Positions 59,182 through 64,000 of a stretch of 64,000 nucleotides of DNA are shown piece by piece (position 1 is the stretch's first letter; the number at the start of each line of letters is the position of its first letter). Under the pieces are notes generated by a model. It saw only the letters and a program-made list of their open reading frames with translations. It had not been told where the DNA came from and ran no database searches. Both the position numbers and the translations under genes were made by a program. Source of the DNA: Wyeomyia smithii (lineage: Eukaryota; Arthropoda; Insecta; Diptera; Culicidae); the NCBI RefSeq assembly GCF_029784165.1, contig NC_073695.1, positions 226,643,916 through 226,707,915 on the forward strand, read 5' to 3'.

Positions 59182-60553
59182 CGAAAGATATGATAGCTGA
59201 AATGAGGGGCCAAGTTGCTGCTAGTTGCATCAAAAAGGTTTTCACTGTAGGAAGAAGGGCAAGAAGAATATTTTGTAGGGGATCTGGTATGTTGAATGTT
59301 TTAAATATCCAGTCCACAATATCAGAAAATTTTATGAACCCTGTTTCTATTTTATCTTCTGATCGAGAAATGGGTGCCCGAGGGGTTTTTGGTGCCCCAG
59401 GAAGCGGTGGGTACTCCTGGTTTGATTTAAAATTAAAACCGGGAGGTACTTGCTTCGGTTTTTCTTCACCGCTTCCTTTTTGTGTTGGCTTATTGGTCAT
59501 TCCGCTAGGGGTTATCTTGCGACCTTTGCGAGAAAGATTAGGAGAGTTGATCATTCTCCTCTTCCTAGATCCTTCTGGCATGGCATAAGAACACCCTTCG
59601 ACGGGATCGTCAGATGTACCCTCATCGGTTGGCAAAAAGGAAAAGATGTTTCCTGTCGAGGGTGGCTCAGCACTCTTCAGCATTTCTGCGAAAGAGCGCT
59701 TTGATCGGTCCTTGAGGGAACGCTTTATTTTTTCCTCGCGCTGTTTGTACGCGGGACACGCCGAAAGGTCATGCCGAGTTCCCTCGCAGTAAAGACACTT
59801 TTCAGTATCCTCACTGCAAGCGGTCTCAGCATGATTGCCTCCGCACTTGCTGCAGCGTGCCTTGTTGCAGCAGTAGGTGGCTGTATGACCTAACTGCTTG
59901 CAGTTTTGGCAATGCATGACCCGCGGTACGAACAGGCGTACAGGCAGACGAACCCTGTCCAAAGAGATGTAGTTCGGCAGTGCGGATCCGGCGAATGTTA
60001 CACGGAAGGAATCCGAAGGGAAGAATTTCTTCTTCCCTTCTTCGATGGATACTGAATGCAATTGCTTGACATCCAGTATCTTTACATCTTGAATCAGGGG
60101 GTTTTTGAAGCAGCCAACCCCGTGACGCAAAATGTCATCGACCGTGAGGCTTCCTTCGGTAACCACACCGTCGATCTCCACGTCCTTGGCAGGGATGTAC
60201 ACGCGGTACTCTCTCGTGAAGAGCTCGTAGCTAGCAATTGCGTTTGCTTGCTTCAAGCTACTCACAACAACTCGCAGTTTGTTCGGTCTAACCTTTGTAA
60301 TTTCGGTTACGTCCGAAAACTGTTTTGCCAGGTCCTTGCCGATTTGAATTATATTTAGAGGCTTCTTTATGGGCCTGAAGTAAACTACGAACGGACCTTT
60401 CGAAGCATCTGGGTAGGCTTTTACCCGTGTTGCCGGTACCCTTGGTACGGGGCTAGGTAGCGGGGAAGGTAGAGGGGAATTGATGGGGGAGATCTCAATC
60501 TCTTCCCCAGTTGTTTCCACATCCAGGAATAGTTGCACCTGCATGTCGTCCAT
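59174..60553 (-). CDS. LINE ORF1: Gag-like nucleic-acid-binding protein
   Basis: This 459-residue protein should coat the element RNA. After a Pro/Ser-rich start, residues about 45-130 form an RRM-like or PRE-type segment (GPFVVYFRPI ... LRVVVSS). Three consecutive zinc knuckles follow at about 211-270: CQNCKQLGHTATYC, CSKCGGNHAETAC and CLYCEGTRHDLSAC. Then comes a basic stretch (KRSLKDRSKRSF), a disordered Pro/Lys-rich region and a hydrophobic C-terminus. It ends at the TAA of ATGACTAA, eight bases inside ORF2. The ATG at 60551-60553 has a favourable GCAAAATGG context. The frame is intact. Confidence 0.92.
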   Translation of the reverse strand: MDDMQVQLFLDVETTGEEIEISPINSPLPSPLPSPVPRVPATRVKAYPDASKGPFVVYFRPIKKPLNIIQIGKDLAKQFSDVTEITKVRPNKLRVVVSSLKQANAIASYELFTREYRVYIPAKDVEIDGVVTEGSLTVDDILRHGVGCFKNPLIQDVKILDVKQLHSVSIEEGKKKFFPSDSFRVTFAGSALPNYISLDRVRLPVRLFVPRVMHCQNCKQLGHTATYCCNKARCSKCGGNHAETACSEDTEKCLYCEGTRHDLSACPAYKQREEKIKRSLKDRSKRSFAEMLKSAEPPSTGNIFSFLPTDEGTSDDPVEGCSYAMPEGSRKRRMINSPNLSRKGRKITPSGMTNKPTQKGSGEEKPKQVPPGFNFKSNQEYPPLPGAPKTPRAPISRSEDKIETGFIKFSDIVDWIFKTFNIPDPLQNILLALLPTVKTFLMQLAATWPLISAIISFDD

Positions 60554-60604
60554 TTTGCGGGAGCGTTACGCTCTACCGCACACAAACGATAAATATTCGA
60601 ATGT

Positions 60605-60621
60605 GGGGGGGGGGGGGGGGG
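60605..60621. repeat. G17 run in the LINE 5' UTR
   Basis: Seventeen consecutive G's (C's on the element strand) lie 52 bp upstream of the ORF1 ATG. The length may be imprecise in assembly. Confidence 0.9.
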
Positions 60622-60699
60622 TCAAATAGTTGCTATTAAATTTTAAAAACAATTTTTCAAACTACAATGGATCAAAATTAAAAAAAAGGCAGTAATACT

Positions 60700-60712
60700 A
60701 ATACTAATAACA

Positions 60713-60748
<36 letters not shown>

Positions 60749-60830
60749 GTAATAATAATAATAATAATAATAGTAATAATAATTATAATAATAACAATAA
60801 TAATACTATTAATAATAATGATAAAAATTC
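60700..60830. repeat. (AAT)n microsatellite in the LINE 5' UTR
   Basis: Imperfect AAT repeat with AGT and AAC interruptions, inside the element bounded by the 16-bp duplications. Confidence 0.95.
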
Positions 60831-61298
60831 TAAAGTGAATACTTCACCGAACGTCTAAGTCACGACCTCACGGCTGATAGTAGGATTAATCGAGCGTCTC
60901 CGCAGAACAAACAATGACGATCCAGCTTCGTGTTGTGACACAGTGGCCGTATCCTACACGCGACCTTGTAGATGCCACTTGTAGTTGACTTCCACTCGCT
61001 CGATCGTATGGTGGTCCGTGCTGCTAGCGGGGTAACAGCGGTGCGGGAGAATTATTCTTGCTGATATATCAGCTGCGTATCGGATCACTGGCGGGGTAGC
61101 CTGCCCCTACCAGTGTGCAGAAGATGTTTCTGCCGATAAACTACCGGCTATTGTTATCGCGCAGCACAAGAAATAATCGACAAAAAAACACCCGTACGAT
61201 AACTCGTGTATTGTTATTTTGCAAACTCAAACGGAGATGAACAATTTGCGTCTAATCGAGACGAAAGCAAAACAACGAATCCAACATTAAAATAATTT

Positions 61299-63100
61299 AC
61301 ATCTGGTTTGGAACGAGCTGTGAGTCATTCCCGTTTAAAAATATTCCATATTAAGCCTTAGGTTCCTCAGAAGACGGCCAAGTCCCAGAAGGTCGATTTT
61401 CGGTCAAAAATATTGTTTCGATATTACACCAGATCTCGACAATCTATGTATTTTCAAGACATTTGGCCTAGAAAAAAAAATCGATTTTCCCAATTTCCTG
61501 TACTCCCCCCTTGGTAGTTTTTCAAAGGTGGAAATATCACAATTTTGAGCGCTTTTAGGCACCCCTGAATCATGATCGATTGAGCTGAAATTTTGCACAG
61601 ATAACACAGTGCAACAATTTTTTTGCCTTGGCTTCTATGGATGATTTTTTGATGAAGTTTGATGCGAAACTAAATTTCTCCGAGTTTGAACATATTGCAA
61701 CTTAAGGTTAAACGAAGATCAGTGCCATGTTTTCTTCTTGTCGTTGTCTTATTTGTTTTGAAAATCCTAAGTGCGTTGCTATTGGTGGTTGCATTCGAAA
61801 GTAGTTGTGATGACGCTTAGTTGAAGCGTGCCGCTGCGATCAATTACGTTTGCAAAAATTAGGCTCGTGAGAAAAGTATTGAATCCTGACACTATTCAGG
61901 TTTACATTCCACAGTTGGAGTGCTAACCACTGTGCTTTCCGCTGTTGTTGCATTTTTATCATCACAAAAACAATAATCCTGTCAAGTCACTCGAGATGTC
62001 GTAATATTAATATTGTTCCGAAATCATGACTTGAGCTAGTCAATACCTACTAATCCGTTGAATAAAGATTATTGAAAAAAATCTCAGTGAATTTACTTCC
62101 CGTAACTCTTTTTGAAAACATTATTCACTAAACGAGTTGCATAAAAAAACAATTATGCAGTCTTTTTATAAAGTCATGCGAAAACTTGAGTAGAGTGCAC
62201 AGGATTTCGAATTCAGCTCGAGCGAAGAAAACGAAAAACAGCGACTGATGATGCCAGTAACCTTGATTGCATTGAAGTTGTTTTTGTTGGAGTCCTTCAA
62301 TTCAATTGAAACAATAGAAGTTTTGGTTGAAACAAACACTTTGCGGATAGCTTTTTTTCATAAGAATATTTCGAAGGTCAGTCCATTGCTTTCTTAGTGG
62401 AAACTCGTTCGTTTCCGGTCATGTTTCAAAAAATTACAAGCAGAGTAATAATCATTTATCTGGCAACATATCATAGCAGAGTTAGTGTGTATTAGTGCTT
62501 TCTTTCTTGTTTCCTTTTGTGGTAAAATTTCTATGCCAGGTTCTTTACGAATAATCGTCGTTGACCCGGAGTTGCCAGATAAATGCCTATTATTTTGCTT
62601 GTTAATTTTGATAATTCACCGTAAATAAATCAAATAATGTCCAAGAAGCAATGGATTGTTCTCCAAAATTATTTTAACCAATAATGCTCTCCATGATATA
62701 TGTAGTTTTCATTGTTTCGAGTGAATAATTGAAGGTCCCGGAACAAACAACATTGATGCGATCGAAGGTTCTGGCAGCATCAGCCATCAGCTGTTGTTCG
62801 CTGCCTCATCGCTCGGGTTGGACACCAAATCTGCTCAAGCAATCACGTGACCTCACGAAAAGACTGCAACATTGTTTTGCATTGCGTCTTGTTGAGAGGA
62901 GGTTTTCACGTTGTTGATGAAATTTCTTATTTTACCTAGAGTTGTAGAAAGTAAGTTTGCTGAAGTGAGACTGTTTCTGAATAGTTATATATATAGCAAT
63001 TTAACGAATTGGTAAGTATCGATTAGTATTAGCCAGAATTACAAAGCAAGTTGTAGATAAAATCTTTTCGAGTGATTAATCGAAATATTGCTTTTTTTAT
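61299..63100. other. intergenic, with foldback at 62381-62658
   Basis: Arms 62381-62467 and 62570-62658 are inverted, diverged copies sharing CCATTGCTT, AATAAT and CATTTATCTGGCAAC. 61577-61640 carries an AGCTGAAATTTTGCACAGA dispersed-repeat motif. No gene was recognised. The last few hundred bases should include the promoter and 5' UTR of the plus-strand gene at 63110. Confidence 0.5.
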
Positions 63101-63109
63101 GAAAAGAAA

Positions 63110-64000
63110 ATGTCGCAAAAGCGGAACGCACAGTGTGCGGCACTGAAATTGCGAGAGGTTGCGAAGCGTAAACCTGGACCATGGGAGGCTGAACGTCAAG
63201 GTGAAACTTTCGACTCAGTGGACATCGATGTATCAGTCACAAAGCAGGATGTAACGATGCAGGAATCGGATTTATCCGATCTGTTTTTGGATGATGAAAA
63301 TAACGAGTCCAGTGTATTTGATGATGATTCCGATAGCATCTCATTATCGTCAACGTCATCTCAAAAATGGATAGAGAATTTTTCATCCGATATCGATTTT
63401 TATGATGACTTCGACTGCATCTCTCTACCATCATCAACAACCCGAAAACGCGAGAGTGATATTTATTTCGACGACCTAACTTCTTCTGTTGCGAACTGCG
63501 CTGTCAATGATGTTTTTGAAGAAAGTAGCGATGCTGAATGCGAAATATCGACAGAAATCAATTTTGCCACCTATCAACCAAGCATTGTGGATCTAACGGG
63601 AGTTCCGCTATTTTCAGCAGGTTATTTTTAATTCAAGAAAAATCCTATCATAGAAACACAATGAAACAAAAGTGGCTATCTAAAGAATTTACTGAAAAAA
63701 AAAAACATATATTTGAATTCATTTTTGTTTCTATTGTTTTTTTATAATACCTAAACTTCAGGATATGAAACTTCTGAGAATGATGAAATAAATGAACATG
63801 CTAACACAATCGATTCTGTGGAATGTGAAGGTGGAGATGATGATAACTTCGATCTGAGTGTACCTGAGGAATCTCAATGTGATAGTGATAAGGTGAAATC
63901 TGAGCGAAAAAAGATACCAAAATTACGACGTGGTAGATCGAACAGAATGGTTTGTGATACGGACCAATTTTATTACCAAACAGTTCCCTCTTGGTTTGTC
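63110..64000 (+). CDS. acidic unrecognised protein, two exons, partial at the right edge
   Basis: Exon 1 is 63110-63620 (170 codons plus one base), from ATG in the context AAGAAAATGT; exon 2 starts at 63762 and is open to the window end. The junction is CAGCAG/GTTATT...AACTTCAG/GATATG, 141 bp, and restores a Gly codon. The protein starts with a basic segment (MSQKRNAQCAALKLREVAKRK), then is dominated by Asp, Glu and Ser with almost no hydrophobic core, repeating SD/DD patterns (SDLSDLFLDDENNESSVFDDD). After about 240 residues it turns basic (KSERKKIPKLRRGRSNR). No known domain was recognised; acidic N-termini of this type occur in nuclear proteins and in transposon-derived proteins such as piggyBac-like ones, so origin is open. 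Confidence 0.65.

Larger units (their letters stand above)
55130..61282 (-). mobile_element. apparently full-length I-clade LINE, 6.15 kb, with perfect 16-bp target duplication
   Basis: AACATTAAAATAATTT occurs exactly at 55114-55129 and 61283-61298, bracketing a 729-nt 5' UTR, two overlapping open frames and a 368-nt 3' UTR on the minus strand. ORF1 is a CCHC nucleic-acid-binding protein, ORF2 has endonuclease, reverse transcriptase and RNase H; that set places it in the I superfamily. The 5' UTR contains a G run (60605-60621) and an AAT repeat (60700-60830). The 3' end lacks a long A tail. Both frames are open, so it may be competent. Confidence 0.92.

Overview
The window is eukaryotic, most likely the genome of a mosquito, and probably a culicine (Aedes-like) one. 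The inference rests on short GT-AG introns next to a 25.9 kb intron, AT-rich non-coding DNA dense with nested transposons, and BEL/Pao, I-clade LINE, DD37E mariner-like and tRNA-SINE sequences of kinds known from mosquitoes. No bacterial features (operons, ribosome binding sites, CRISPR) are present.

Layout. At 1-5367 (minus) lies a BEL/Pao LTR retrotransposon cut by the left edge. At 7576-43972 (minus) lies the one clear host gene, an OSGIN-like flavoprotein (oxidative stress-induced growth inhibitor family). I assemble five coding exons whose phases agree and give 744 codons: 43903-43972, 17825-18030, 17663-17746, 8821-9530 and 7576-8740. The 70-nt first exon is 25.9 kb from the second. Upstream of its ATG are a CpG-rich stretch with a TATA/Inr pair and, farther out, eight WGATAR motifs in 234 bp.

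The two large introns are transposon graveyards. The 8.1 kb intron holds a DD37E transposase fossil, a TA-flanked MITE with perfect 28-bp termini, and a foldback element with two other MITEs inserted in it. The 25.9 kb intron holds two dead LINE fragments, one split by a three-level nested insertion (23141-27509), a CpG-rich promoter-like island, two long (TA)n tracts, a pogo-like MITE, tandem repeat fields (32.7-34.6 kb and 40.0-41.8 kb), a tRNA-derived SINE and an 81-nt hairpin.

From about 45 to 55 kb I see no convincing host gene. The region has dispersed repeats, a TA-flanked MITE, a partial hammerhead-ribozyme-like core and a 66-bp-arm palindrome. At 55130-61282 (minus) sits an apparently complete two-ORF I-clade LINE with both ORFs open and a perfect 16-bp target-site duplication, so a young and possibly active insertion. 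At 63110 a plus-strand gene for a very acidic, unrecognised protein begins and runs off the right edge with one 141-bp intron.

Boundaries, domains and phases were read by eye. No database search was possible, so family names rest on motif recognition.
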